Origin: Tomitella fengzijianii
GTDB lineage: Bacteria; Actinomycetota; Actinomycetes; Mycobacteriales; Mycobacteriaceae
NCBI RefSeq assembly: GCF_007559025.1
Contig: NZ_CP041765.1
Location: forward strand, 926,679-990,678
Direction: 5' to 3'
Length of the DNA: 64,000 bases
This document shows, piece after piece, positions 23,686 to 31,927 of this stretch. Position 1 is the first letter of the stretch; each line of letters begins with the position of its first letter. The notes under the pieces were generated by a model. The model ran no database searches. It had not been told where the DNA came from and was given only the letters and a program-made list of their open reading frames with translations. The position numbers were made by a program, and so were the translations under genes.

Positions 23686-23820
23686 CTACTCGAACGAGCC
23701 GGCGGTGAGGTCGTCCACCGACCAGCCCTGGATCTTCCAGAAATCGGCGGAATCGCTGGTGGAGCCGGCGACGATCGCCTTCATCAGCGTGCCGACGACG
23801 GCGGGCAGGTTGCTGCTCAT
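23686..23820 (-). CDS. 44-aa signal-less protein, candidate PorH/PorA-like channel peptide
   Basis: The frame from ATG 23820 to TAG 23686 encodes 44 residues: MSSNLPAVVGTLMKAIVAGS, then STSDSADFWKIQGWSVDDLT, ending AGSFE. A clear AGGAAGGA ribosome site lies 9 bp upstream. There is no signal peptide; an N-terminal amphipathic helix and an acidic, Ser/Asp/Trp-containing C-terminal half are visible. PorA and PorH of Corynebacterium, which are O-mycolated outer-membrane channel peptides, are similarly tiny, signal-less, acidic and arranged in tandem. The analogy rests on size, composition and operon layout, not on sequence identity. It follows the 54-residue gene by 66 bp. Confidence 0.6.
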   Translation of the reverse strand: MSSNLPAVVGTLMKAIVAGSTSDSADFWKIQGWSVDDLTAGSFE

Positions 23821-23886
23821 GAACGGTCCTTCCTCACTGCGTACGGGCAGTGGTGTGCGGGTGATTTCGGAGGCGTGGCGCGGCCG

Positions 23887-24051
23887 TTACGCGTTGGCCA
23901 GGCTGCCGTCCGCGAACGTCTGGCTGGCGGTGTCGAAGTCGCCCAAGGCGGCGGACGCCGGGTCGACCGAGGCGAACGCCCGGAGAACGCCGATGAAGGG
24001 GATGGCGGTGACGGAGTTCGCCATCACGTAGAACAGGGTTTTCGAACCCAT
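23887..24051 (-). CDS. 54-aa signal-less protein, candidate PorA/PorH-like channel peptide
   Basis: The frame from ATG 24051 to TAA 23887 encodes 54 residues. It starts MGSKTLFYVMANSVTAIPFI, continues GVLRAFASVDPASAALGDFD, and ends TASQTFADGSLANA. The first half is a hydrophobic helix too weak for a normal signal peptide; the second half is polar and acidic with many Ser/Thr that could carry acyl or mycoloyl groups. AGGAAAGGA precedes the ATG by 5 bp. It is the first gene of the four-gene minus-strand operon. PorA/PorH-like function is inferred from form and context; a short structural or phage-like peptide is the alternative. Confidence 0.6.
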   Translation of the reverse strand: MGSKTLFYVMANSVTAIPFIGVLRAFASVDPASAALGDFDTASQTFADGSLANA

Positions 24052-24336
24052 GGGTTTCCTTTCCTGCGCAGGGCACGCCGAATAACCGGCGGACCGGTGC
24101 GGAATTTGTGAATGGGTCGACCGCGGGTGAAGGTGGCCGCAGCGGCCGAGGAAGACGTGTCAGCCGGGATTGCCGGCGCGATCACAGGTTGCGAGTCGTA
24201 TATCACCCCAACGGCTCGATGTGTCGAACATCACCCCTCGGGATGGGACCCTACTTAGGGGTAGTGACGAAGTCAATCAGTTTGAGGGAGGTCCGGCCGA
24301 TTATTTACGAGGCGGTCGCGCGTCGCCTGCGGAGTG

Positions 24337-25215
24337 CTACGGGGTCCCGGTCGCGCGCACGACGATCCGCCGTCGCGCTGCACGCCCGGCCCGGGTGGGC
24401 ACCAGCGGATACACGTGGCACGCCCCGGTTGCCACCTGCAGGTCGAGCGGGGTGTCGGCGTCACGGCAGGCGCGCTCCAGCGCGGCGGCGTCCGCGTAGG
24501 TGATGTCGAAGGTTCCGTAGTAGGCGTCGATCGGCGGCAGGCCGGCCATGCTGCCGAGGGCGGGGCTCAGGCGCGGATCGTCCGGATCGGTGCCGCGGGC
24601 CCACGCCCGCCCGGCGACGAGCGCCCCCGCTTTGCCCAGCCAGGGGTCGTAGGCCTCGATGGCGTCGATCTCGGGGTTCCGGCAGGCGATGTCCAGCCAC
24701 GGCGCGATGAGGGTGAGCGCGCGCGGCAGCGGACGCGCGGAGTCGCGGAGCGTCTGCGCGAAGCCCAGGGTCAGGCCTCCGCCGGCGGAATCGCCCATGA
24801 CGGTCAGAGCGGGGGCCGCGTCGGCGAGGTCCGCGTAGACGGCGTCGAGCATCGCGTACGCCTCGGTGAACCCGTGCTGCGGGGCCAGGCCGTACAGCGG
24901 CACGTGCACCGTCGCGCCGGCCCGGGCGAGCATCCCGATCAGCGTCCAATGCTGCGGGGCGATCTCGTTGACGTACGCGCCGCCGTGCAGATACAGCACG
25001 ACGGAACCCGTCGCCCCGGTGCGCGGTGCGACGGTGACGAGCCGGAACCCCTCGACGGTGTGCTCGGCGACCGCGCATCGCCTGCGCAACCATCGCGGCG
25101 GCCCCGCGTCGGCCTTGGGCTGCTGCAGGTGCCGGGCATAGCGCTCGGCGTCGGAGTAGAGGGGCTTGCGGGTGCGGCGCAGGTAGGCGGCGACGATCGC
25201 CGTATCGATGCTCAT
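24337..25215 (-). CDS. HSL-type alpha/beta hydrolase (carboxylesterase)
   Basis: A 292-residue esterase of the hormone-sensitive-lipase family. It shows the oxyanion HGG motif (VVLYLHGGAYVNE, about 90-102), the nucleophile GDSAGGGL (Ser about 147), the Asp in the DAYYGTFDITYADA region and the late His in ATGACHVYPL. Cytosolic, with no signal peptide. Family members hydrolyse short acyl esters. It precedes the 24052-24336 gap, where I see only the AT-richer promoter region of the tiny-protein operon on the same strand. Confidence 0.92.
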   Translation of the reverse strand: MSIDTAIVAAYLRRTRKPLYSDAERYARHLQQPKADAGPPRWLRRRCAVAEHTVEGFRLVTVAPRTGATGSVVLYLHGGAYVNEIAPQHWTLIGMLARAGATVHVPLYGLAPQHGFTEAYAMLDAVYADLADAAPALTVMGDSAGGGLTLGFAQTLRDSARPLPRALTLIAPWLDIACRNPEIDAIEAYDPWLGKAGALVAGRAWARGTDPDDPRLSPALGSMAGLPPIDAYYGTFDITYADAAALERACRDADTPLDLQVATGACHVYPLVPTRAGRAARRRIVVRATGTP

Positions 25216-25324
25216 GGCGCCCTCCGGTCGGTCGTGGTCTGCGCGCGCAGTCTATGGCGGGTGGATCGTCCGCGGTGGTTGTCGGAGCGCGGCGCTATCG
25301 TGCGCGTGTCCGGGAGGGGGCTTC

Positions 25325-25615
25325 ATGACGGTGCAGGTGTGGGTGACGGTGATCGTGGGGGTGGTCGGGTTCGGCGGCGTGATCGTCACACTGTCGCAGA
25401 AGGATCGTGCCGATCGGCGGGCGGAGTTGTGGCGTCGGCTCACCTGGGCGTTCGAACGGGCGGTGAGCATGAACGCGGCCGCGAGCGCGCTCGGCCTGTC
25501 CGCTGTCGACATCGTGAGCAGATCGTCGCTTGTCTCGCGTGAAGAGAAGGAGATCGCGTCGGCATTTCTTGACGCGACCCTCGTATCGCCGCGATCAGAT
25601 GGTGACTTCGAATGA
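25325..25615 (+). CDS. Small single-TM protein, unknown
   Basis: A 96-residue protein with an N-terminal TM helix (VWVTVIVGVVGFGGVIVTL, about 5-23) and a cytosolic helical part rich in Arg/Asp (KDRADRRAELWRRLTWAFERAVSM), then Ser/Glu-rich helices. A GGGAGGGGG ribosome site precedes the ATG at 25325. Genes of this shape (one TM plus short coiled coil) often sit in phage-like or stress cassettes in actinobacteria, but I recognise no family. Its end meets the next small gene. Confidence 0.65.
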   Translation: MTVQVWVTVIVGVVGFGGVIVTLSQKDRADRRAELWRRLTWAFERAVSMNAAASALGLSAVDIVSRSSLVSREEKEIASAFLDATLVSPRSDGDFE

Positions 25616-25652
25616 GATCCGGGGGAGGATGGGTGTGGTGGAGGTGAGGGTG

Positions 25653-25853
25653 ATGACTCAGTGCGAGGGTGGCCCTGCGGCCTGGTCTCCCGAGACGCGT
25701 CAGAGGGCTGCCAGGATTCTGGTGAGGCTCAACGAGGAGCTGGGCAAGGAGATCACGACGCGCGTCCGCTGGATCGCCGAGGGCGGGGAGGTGCAGGCGG
25801 CAGGGGCCGCTGCGCCCGCTGAACCCACTGCACCTTCCGGGGAATCGGGCTGA
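25653..25853 (+). CDS. Small hypothetical protein following the single-TM gene
   Basis: From ATG 25653 the protein has 66 residues (MTQCEGGPAAWSPETRQRAA...), an amphipathic helical core (ARILVRLNEELGKEITTRVRWIAEGG) and an Ala/Pro/Glu tail. The start was chosen for its GGAGGTGA ribosome site 6 bp away; in-frame ATGs at 25629 and 25599 are possible, the latter overlapping the upstream gene by 17 bp. It is probably cotranscribed with the TM gene. No family is recognised. Confidence 0.55.
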   Translation: MTQCEGGPAAWSPETRQRAARILVRLNEELGKEITTRVRWIAEGGEVQAAGAAAPAEPTAPSGESG

Positions 25854-25878
25854 CCCGCCCTTCTCGGGATCCTCCGTC

Positions 25879-25932
25879 TTGACCGTGCAAGCGGATTGAC
25901 GCTATATTCGATCATATCGAATGTATGTTCTA
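25879..25932 (+). promoter_or_regulatory. dnaE2 promoter with LexA (SOS) box
   Basis: TTGACC (25879-25884), an 18-bp spacer and TATATT (25903-25908) form a good sigma-A promoter. TCGAATGTATGTTCTA at 25917-25932 matches the SOS box TCGAAC-N4-GTTCGA at 10 of 12 positions and lies over the expected start of transcription. LexA repression of dnaE2 is well established in mycobacteria. Confidence 0.8.
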
Positions 25933-26029
25933 TTTCGCTTCCGTGTCTTCCCCACGGCAGTGCATCCGGGCGGCCGGGACGGGAGTCCGGCGGCCCGGAT
26001 GATGCGCGTCGTCCGGGAAGGGGACAGCC

Positions 26030-29000
26030 ATGGGGTGGGGCGGAGCCAGTCGGTGGAGCAACGGTCCACCCAGCTGGTCGGAGATGGAACGTGTGCTCTC
26101 CGGCCGGCCGGCGCCGGAGTCGGCGCAGCCCGGGGCGGGGGAGCGGGCCGCACGCCGGGCGGAGCACCCCGGCGACGGCAACGACAGTCCCGCCTGGTCC
26201 CGCACACGCGCCCCGTACCTGCCGCCCGACACGGCGCGGCAGAGCACCCGCACCCCCTATGCCGAGCTGCACGCGCACTCCGCGTTCAGCTTCCTCGACG
26301 GGGCCAGCCCGCCGGAGGAACTCGTCGAGGAGGCGGCGCGCCTGGGGCTCGAGGCGGTGGCGCTCACCGACCACGACGGGCTCTACGGCGTCGTCCGCTT
26401 CGCAGAGGCCGCCGCCGAGCTGGGCGTGCGCACCGTCTTCGGGGCCGAGCTGGGCCTGGACGCGGCGGACGAACGGGCCGGGGCCGACGGCGGACCGGAC
26501 CCGGACGCCACCCACCTGCTGGTGCTCGCCCGCGGCCAGGAAGGCTACCGGCGCCTGTCCCGCGAGATCGCCGCCGCGCACCTGGCCGGCGGGCGGAAGG
26601 GGCGCCCGCGCTTCGACCTCGACCGGCTCACCGCGGCCGCGGGCGGGCACTGGCAGATCCTCACCGGCTGCCGCAAAGGCCACGTGCGCAAGGCCCTCGC
26701 CTCCAGCCCCGACCCGGACACGGCGCTGGCCGCCGCCGATGCCGCGCTGGGCGGGCTGGCCGAGCGTTTCGGACGCGAACGCGTCACCGTGGAACTCACC
26801 CGCAACGGCAGCCCGCAGGACGACGAACTGTGCGAGGCGCTCGCCGGGCTGGCCCGCCGCCACCGCCTCGACACCGTCGCCACCACCGCCGCCCACGCCG
26901 CCGCCCCCCGGCGCCGGCGCCTGGCGATGGCCATGTCCGCGGTCCGCGCGCGCCGCAGCCTGGACGACGCGGCCGGCTGGCTCCCCGCGGTGGGCGGCGC
27001 ACACCTGCGTTCCGGCGACGAGATGGCCGTGCTGTTCGACCGCTACCCGGACGCGGTGGCCCGGGCCGCCGCACTGGGGCGCGAATGCGCCTTCGACCTG
27101 CGCCTCATCGCCCCGCAGCTGCCGCCGTTCGACGTGCCCGCGGGGCACACCGAGGCCACCTGGCTGCGCGAGCTCACCCTGCGCGGCGCCGCCCGCCGCT
27201 ACGGCGGCCCCGCACGCAACCCGGCGGCCTACCGGCAGATAGAACACGAACTGGCCGTGATCGAACAGCTCGACTTCCCCGGCTACTTCCTGGTGGTGCA
27301 CGACATCGTCGACTTCTGCCGGCGCAGCGGCATCCTGTGCCAGGGGCGCGGCTCGGCGGCCAACTCCGCGGTGTGCTTCGCGCTCGGCATCACCTCGGTG
27401 GACGCGGTGAGCGCGGGGCTGCTGTTCGAACGGTTCCTCTCGCCCGAGCGCGACGGCCCGCCCGACATCGACGTCGACATCGAATCCGACCGCCGCGAAG
27501 AGGCCATCCAATACGTCTACCGCAAGCACGGCCGCGACCACGCCGCCCAGGTGGCCAACGTGATCACCTACCGCCGGCGCTCGGCGGTGCGCGACATGGC
27601 GCGGGCGCTCGGATTCTCCCAGGGGCAGCAGGACGCGTGGAGCAAGCAGGTGCGCGGATGGGGAAGACTGTCGCACGACCAGGACCTGCGCGCCGACACC
27701 GACATCCCCGGCGCGGTGCTGGACCTGGCCGAACAAATCGAGGACTACCCCCGCCACCTGGGCATCCACTCCGGCGGCATGGTCATCTGCGACCGCCCCG
27801 TCGCCGACGTGTGCCCCGTCGAATGGGCGCGCATGGCGGGGCGCACCGTGCTGCAGTGGGACAAGGACGACTGCGCCGCGGTGGGACTGGTCAAGTTCGA
27901 CCTGCTGGGGCTCGGCATGCTCTCGGCGCTGCACTACGCCATCGACCTGGTGGCCGAGCACAAGGGGATCACCGTCGACCTGGCGCAGCTGGACCTGGCG
28001 GAGGACGCCGTCTACGCGATGCTGCGGCGGGCCGACTCGGTGGGGGTGTTCCAGGTGGAGTCCCGGGCCCAGATGGCCACGCTGCCCCGGCTCAAACCCC
28101 GCACCTTCTACGACCTGGTGGTGGAGGTGGCGCTCATCCGGCCCGGCCCCATCCAGGGCGGCTCCGTGCACCCCTATATACGGAGGCGCAACGGCGAGGA
28201 GACGGTGACCTACGAGCACCCGGCCATGGAGAACGCGCTGGCCCGCACCCTCGGCATCCCCCTGTTCCAGGAGCAGCTCATGCAACTGGCCGTGGACGTC
28301 GCCGGATTCACCGCCGCCGAGGCCGACCAGCTGCGCCGCGCCATGGGCTCCAAACGCTCGCCGCAGAAGATGGAACGGCTGCGTGGACGCTTCTACGACG
28401 GCATGCGACGGCTGCACGGCATCACCGGAGACAAGGCCGACCGCATCTTCGAAAAGGTCTGCGCCTTCGCCGATTTCGGCTTCCCCGAGAGCCACTCGCA
28501 GTCGTTCGCCGCCATCGTCTACTACTCGGCCTGGTTCAAGCTGCACCACCCGGCCGCCTTCTGCGCCGCGCTGCTGCGGGCCCAGCCGATGGGCTTCTAC
28601 TCGCCGCAGTCCCTCGTCGCCGACGCCCGCCGGCACGGCGTCGCGGTGCAGGGGGTGGACATCAACGCGTCCGGCGTCGAGGCGGGGCTCGAGGACGCGG
28701 GGCGGGACGTGCGGCTGGGGCTCGGCGCGGTCCGCGGGCTGGGGCAGGCCAAGGCCGAGGAGATCGCGGCGGCCCGGCCGGACGGCGGATTCGCGTCGAT
28801 GACCGACCTCACCGGGCGGGTGGAACTGTCCACGGCGCAGGTGGAGGCGCTGGCCACCGCGGGGGCGTTCGGGTGCCTGGGGCTGGGGCGCCGCGACGCG
28901 CTGTGGTCGGCGGGCGCGGCCGCCGCGGAACGGCCCGGACGGCTCCCCGGCCTGGGCACCGTGGCGGTGGCGCCCTCGCTGCCCGGCATGAGCCGGCTCG

Positions 29001-29401
29001 AACTGGCCGCCTCCGACGTGTGGGCCACCGGCATCTCACCCGACAGCTACCCCACGGAGTTCATCCGCACGTGGCTGGACGAGCGCGGAATCGTCCCGGC
29101 GTCGGGGCTGCTCACAGTGCCCGACGGCGACCGGGTGCTGGTGGGCGGCGCCGTCACCCACCGCCAACGACCCGCCACCGCGGGCGGAGTCACCTTCCTC
29201 AACCTCGAGGATGAGACCGGCATGGTCAACGTGGTCTGCTCGGCGGGGCTGTGGGCGCGGCACCGTCGGCTCGCCGTCACCGCGACGGCCCTGGTGGTGC
29301 GGGGCACGGTGCAGAACGCCTCCGGTGCGGTGACGGTGGTGGCCGACCGGCTCGAACCGCTCGACCTGCGCATCGCCGCGCGGTCACGGGACTTCCGGTA
29401 G
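26030..29401 (+). CDS. dnaE2: Error-prone DNA polymerase III alpha subunit DnaE2
   Basis: A 1123-residue C-family polymerase, slightly longer than usual. It starts with the DnaE2-type sequence around SNGPPSWSEMERVL. A PHP domain follows (about 75-300: YAELHAHSAFSFLDGASPPEE, ALTDHDGLYG), then the palm with catalytic acids in GPPDIDVDIESDRREE (about 480-495) and the fingers (HLGIHSGGMVIC, VGVFQVESRAQM). The helix-hairpin-helix region (GAVRGLGQAKAEEIAAARPD) precedes a C-terminal OB-fold (VTFLNLEDETGMVNVV). It performs SOS mutagenesis with ImuA' and ImuB, whose genes lie 8 kb upstream. Regulation is by the LexA box at 25917-25932. Confidence 0.97.
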   Translation: MGWGGASRWSNGPPSWSEMERVLSGRPAPESAQPGAGERAARRAEHPGDGNDSPAWSRTRAPYLPPDTARQSTRTPYAELHAHSAFSFLDGASPPEELVEEAARLGLEAVALTDHDGLYGVVRFAEAAAELGVRTVFGAELGLDAADERAGADGGPDPDATHLLVLARGQEGYRRLSREIAAAHLAGGRKGRPRFDLDRLTAAAGGHWQILTGCRKGHVRKALASSPDPDTALAAADAALGGLAERFGRERVTVELTRNGSPQDDELCEALAGLARRHRLDTVATTAAHAAAPRRRRLAMAMSAVRARRSLDDAAGWLPAVGGAHLRSGDEMAVLFDRYPDAVARAAALGRECAFDLRLIAPQLPPFDVPAGHTEATWLRELTLRGAARRYGGPARNPAAYRQIEHELAVIEQLDFPGYFLVVHDIVDFCRRSGILCQGRGSAANSAVCFALGITSVDAVSAGLLFERFLSPERDGPPDIDVDIESDRREEAIQYVYRKHGRDHAAQVANVITYRRRSAVRDMARALGFSQGQQDAWSKQVRGWGRLSHDQDLRADTDIPGAVLDLAEQIEDYPRHLGIHSGGMVICDRPVADVCPVEWARMAGRTVLQWDKDDCAAVGLVKFDLLGLGMLSALHYAIDLVAEHKGITVDLAQLDLAEDAVYAMLRRADSVGVFQVESRAQMATLPRLKPRTFYDLVVEVALIRPGPIQGGSVHPYIRRRNGEETVTYEHPAMENALARTLGIPLFQEQLMQLAVDVAGFTAAEADQLRRAMGSKRSPQKMERLRGRFYDGMRRLHGITGDKADRIFEKVCAFADFGFPESHSQSFAAIVYYSAWFKLHHPAAFCAALLRAQPMGFYSPQSLVADARRHGVAVQGVDINASGVEAGLEDAGRDVRLGLGAVRGLGQAKAEEIAAARPDGGFASMTDLTGRVELSTAQVEALATAGAFGCLGLGRRDALWSAGAAAAERPGRLPGLGTVAVAPSLPGMSRLELAASDVWATGISPDSYPTEFIRTWLDERGIVPASGLLTVPDGDRVLVGGAVTHRQRPATAGGVTFLNLEDETGMVNVVCSAGLWARHRRLAVTATALVVRGTVQNASGAVTVVADRLEPLDLRIAARSRDFR

Positions 29402-29441
29402 GGGGCGGGGGCGGCTGCGCGGGCCCGGCGGGCGGCTTGCG

Positions 29442-29522
29442 CAATCCGAGCGCCGTTTCCACCGGATCCGCCGGGAACGCGTGCTCGGGCTGCACAGGAG
29501 GTGCTCGGACCGTGCGGGGCCG
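29442..29522. repeat. Interspersed palindromic repeat, copy C
   Basis: 81 bp starting CAATCCGAGC and ending GCTCGGACCG, with the inner GTTTCC / GGAACGCGTGCTCGG arms of the family. It lies between the convergent dnaE2 and lipase stops and could help end both transcripts. Confidence 0.85.
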
Positions 29523-29544
29523 GCGGCGAGGCGACGCCCGCCCG

Positions 29545-30510
29545 TCAGTGCACCCAGGGCGCGAACGGCGCCTGGTAGAAGCACGGCACCGGCTGCGCGT
29601 GCGCGGGGTCGAGGGCGTTGAGGACGAACAGCCACGAGCGCTCGTTGTAGAGGGTGGAGACGTGCTCCGAGTGGTCCGCCGCGCACCCGTTCTGGAGCAG
29701 GATGTTCGTGACGTCGCCGCCGCGGTAGAACTGCTGGTCATACGGGGTCACCACCTCGTCGTACCGGGTGATGACGCTGTAGACGTGCACCCCGTCGATG
29801 CCGGTGGGCCGCCCGGACGGGTACACCTGCCGCATCAGCGGCGAGCCCACCGCCTGCTGGGTGAGCGCGGGCGTCGCCTGCTCCAGGCTGCCGTACACCG
29901 CCGGGCCCAGCAGCGGGATCAGCGACCGCAGGTACACCACCTCGCTCATCGTCGTGCCGGTGGACGGCGAGATCCCCACCTTGGTGTGCACCTTCGCGGC
30001 GCCGCCGAGCTGCGTGAGGTAGTAGTCGGGCAGGATGCCGCCGCCCTGCGAATGACCGACGAGGTCCACCTGCTCCGCGCCGGTGGCGGCCAGCACGCGG
30101 TCGACGGTGGCGGCCAGCGTCCGCGCCGAGGACGGGATGTCGGCGAGCCCCTGGATCGGGATCTCCGAAATCCACTCGGGGTTGCCGTAATTGAAGGTGA
30201 ACACGCAGTAGCCCGCGTTCTTCAGCAGCGGCGCGCCAGCCTGCCACGCGAGCGCCTGATTGGTGCCGGTGGGGTTGACCAGCACCACAGGATACGGATG
30301 CTCGGGGGAGGGGCGGCAGTTCCAGTCGTTCGCGCCCGGCGGCGGGGTCTCCGGGAAGACGCCCGCGCGCACCCCGGCAGAGATGTCGAACGGCACCGGA
30401 AGCGGGCCGTCCGTGGGGTTCTGCGCGGCGGCGGGGGAGGCGGTGCCCAGGGCCAGTGCGACGGCCGCCCCCGCGCACGACATCAGCGTCCCGAATCGTC
30501 CCGCCCTCAT
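29545..30510 (-). CDS. Secreted lipase (class 2-like, alpha/beta hydrolase)
   Basis: A 321-residue secreted hydrolase. The signal peptide runs from MRAGRFGTLMSCAG to about residue 30 (TASPAAAQNP). The mature protein resembles triacylglycerol lipases/esterases: PVVLVNPTGTNQ near the oxyanion region, the nucleophile in VDLVGHSQGGG, an Asp in SVITRYDEVVTPYD and a late His in ADHSEHVS. A conserved pair of Cys (in NDWNCRPSP and NAGYCVFTF) suggests a disulfide. The ATG at 30510 has a GGGGAGC ribosome site; an upstream in-frame extension was rejected. It hydrolyses acyl esters outside the cell. Confidence 0.9.
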   Translation of the reverse strand: MRAGRFGTLMSCAGAAVALALGTASPAAAQNPTDGPLPVPFDISAGVRAGVFPETPPPGANDWNCRPSPEHPYPVVLVNPTGTNQALAWQAGAPLLKNAGYCVFTFNYGNPEWISEIPIQGLADIPSSARTLAATVDRVLAATGAEQVDLVGHSQGGGILPDYYLTQLGGAAKVHTKVGISPSTGTTMSEVVYLRSLIPLLGPAVYGSLEQATPALTQQAVGSPLMRQVYPSGRPTGIDGVHVYSVITRYDEVVTPYDQQFYRGGDVTNILLQNGCAADHSEHVSTLYNERSWLFVLNALDPAHAQPVPCFYQAPFAPWVH

Positions 30511-30594
30511 GTCGCGCTCCCCGCCCTCGGTGCCTGTTTCCCGCAGCCTCGCATACACGAGTCCAGTGGGGACGGGGTTCGGGTGGCCGGGGCC

Positions 30595-30665
30595 CGATCC
30601 GAGTGCGGTTTCCCGCCGGGCCCTTGCGAGCCGGTGCTCGGTGTGGGGAGCAGGTGCTCGGATCG
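30595..30665. repeat. Interspersed palindromic repeat, copy D
   Basis: 71 bp from CGATCCGAGT to GCTCGGATCG in the 269-bp divergent gap between the lipase and the AbiEi-like gene. It matches copy G over TTTCCCGCCGGGCCCTTGCG. Nothing else except the two 12-bp repeats below was seen here. Confidence 0.85.
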
Positions 30666-30687
30666 TGAGGAGGGCCCCTGGCCGGCG

Positions 30688-30717
30688 GGTTTTCCACAGG
30701 CAGGAGGTTTTCCACAG
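30688..30717. repeat. Two direct GGTTTTCCACAG copies
   Basis: GGTTTTCCACAG occurs at 30688-30699 and 30706-30717. The inner TTTTCCACA differs by one base from the actinobacterial DnaA box TTGTCCACA. They lie about 70 bp upstream of the AbiEi-like gene. They may be DnaA sites or an operator for that gene. Confidence 0.4.
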
Positions 30718-30779
30718 AGGCCGCCCGCGGAGGGCCTTCGGAGCTGCGATCGGTCGGAGCGCCCGTGCACCATGGCCGC

Positions 30780-31763
30780 ATGGGGAGGATCGAGATCATC
30801 GACAGGGCAACCGGGCACCACATGGGGCTCGACGACCGCGAGCTGCAGAAGCGGTGCAAGCGTGGTGAACTGCAGCGCATCCGGCCGGGGGTGTACGCGG
30901 TGCCGGATCCGGACAGCACCCGCCGCGAGCGCCACGTCGCGGCCGTCCACGCCGCGGTGCGTTCGCTCACCGTGCCGGCGGCGGTCAGTCACGTCTCGGC
31001 CGCGGCGCTGCACGGAATGTCGCTGTGGGACGTCGACCTGGCCAGGGTGCACATGACGCGCCCGGGCCACGAGGGCGGTCACGTCAGCGCGCGCCGCCAC
31101 CTGCACATGGGACCGCTCGGCCCGGAGGACATCACGACGCTGGGCGGAATCGAGGTCACCAGCGCTGCCCGCACGGTGGTCGACGTCGCGCGGACCGCCG
31201 ACCTCACCCGTGCGGTGGCCGTCGGCGACAGCGCACTCAACAAGGCCAAGACCACCCGGGACGAACTGGATGCGGCGGTGGATCGGGTGCGGGGCAGGAA
31301 TGGGGCACGTCGTGCCGCGGCCGCCGTCCGGATGATGGACGCCCGCAGCGAGAGCCCCGGCGAAACCTGGAGCCGTCTCCAGATGGTCGCCTGCGGAATG
31401 CCGGTGCCCGAGCTGCAACGGGTGATCCGGAGCCGCGGGGTGGCACTCGGGCGCGTCGACTTCTACTTCGAGGAGCTCGGCATCGTCGGCGAGTTCGACG
31501 GTCGGATCAAGTACCTCGGCCGCGACGTGGCACGCCCCCGCGGCGCGAGCGGCGACCAGATCGTCTACCGGGAGAAGCGCCGCGAGGACGCGCTGCGGCG
31601 GTGCGGACTGGTCGTGTTCCGGTGGAACTGGGACGACCTGCGCGCGACCGGCCGGCTGCGGCGGTTGTTCGAGGACGCCTGCGACATCGCCGCCGGCATG
31701 CCCGCCCCGCGCATCGACCCGCCCCGTGCCGGCGACGAGTACCGACTGCGGGCGGGACGGTGA
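30780..31763 (+). CDS. AbiEi-like winged-helix protein with DUF559-type nuclease-like C-terminus
   Basis: A 327-residue protein. The N-terminal region (about 1-60: MGLDDRELQKRCKRGELQRIRPGVYAVPD) resembles the AbiEi antitoxin winged-helix domain. A middle domain includes HVSAAALHGMSLW and TSAARTVVDVART. The C-terminus (about 220-300) has the restriction-endonuclease-like pattern RVDFYFEELGIVGEFDGRIKY, then VYREKRREDALRRCGLVVFRW, as in DUF559/vsr-like folds. Such proteins are common in actinobacteria, usually alone; a role in toxin-antitoxin systems or defence is suspected but not known. It has no cognate AbiEii gene here. The ATG at 30780 was preferred to an upstream GTG. Confidence 0.8.
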   Translation: MGRIEIIDRATGHHMGLDDRELQKRCKRGELQRIRPGVYAVPDPDSTRRERHVAAVHAAVRSLTVPAAVSHVSAAALHGMSLWDVDLARVHMTRPGHEGGHVSARRHLHMGPLGPEDITTLGGIEVTSAARTVVDVARTADLTRAVAVGDSALNKAKTTRDELDAAVDRVRGRNGARRAAAAVRMMDARSESPGETWSRLQMVACGMPVPELQRVIRSRGVALGRVDFYFEELGIVGEFDGRIKYLGRDVARPRGASGDQIVYREKRREDALRRCGLVVFRWNWDDLRATGRLRRLFEDACDIAAGMPAPRIDPPRAGDEYRLRAGR

Positions 31764-31788
31764 CGGCGCTGGGGTGTTGGTGCTGGGA

Positions 31789-31869
31789 TTCCGCCGGCCG
31801 CTCCGAGCGCCGTTTCCACCGGATCCGCCGGGAACGCGTGCTCGGGCGGTGCAGGAGGCGCTCGGACCG
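31789..31869. repeat. Interspersed palindromic repeat, copy E (exact 81-bp repeat, left)
   Basis: The 81 bp at 31789-31869 recur without a mismatch at 32441-32521. The core from CGCTCCGAGC to GCTCGGACCG is the family unit. It lies ahead of the toxin-antitoxin-like pair; the flanking bases of the two copies differ. Confidence 0.95.
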
Positions 31870-31927
31870 TGGGCAGTCGTTCTCCTTCGCAACTTATGTT
31901 GTCGCGACGTCCGGGCGGGGATAGTCT

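Noticed and set aside
25700-28636. A 978-residue open frame on the minus strand opposite dnaE2
   Set aside because: It mirrors dnaE2 third-position GC bias. It has no family motif and DnaE2 on the plus strand is certain.
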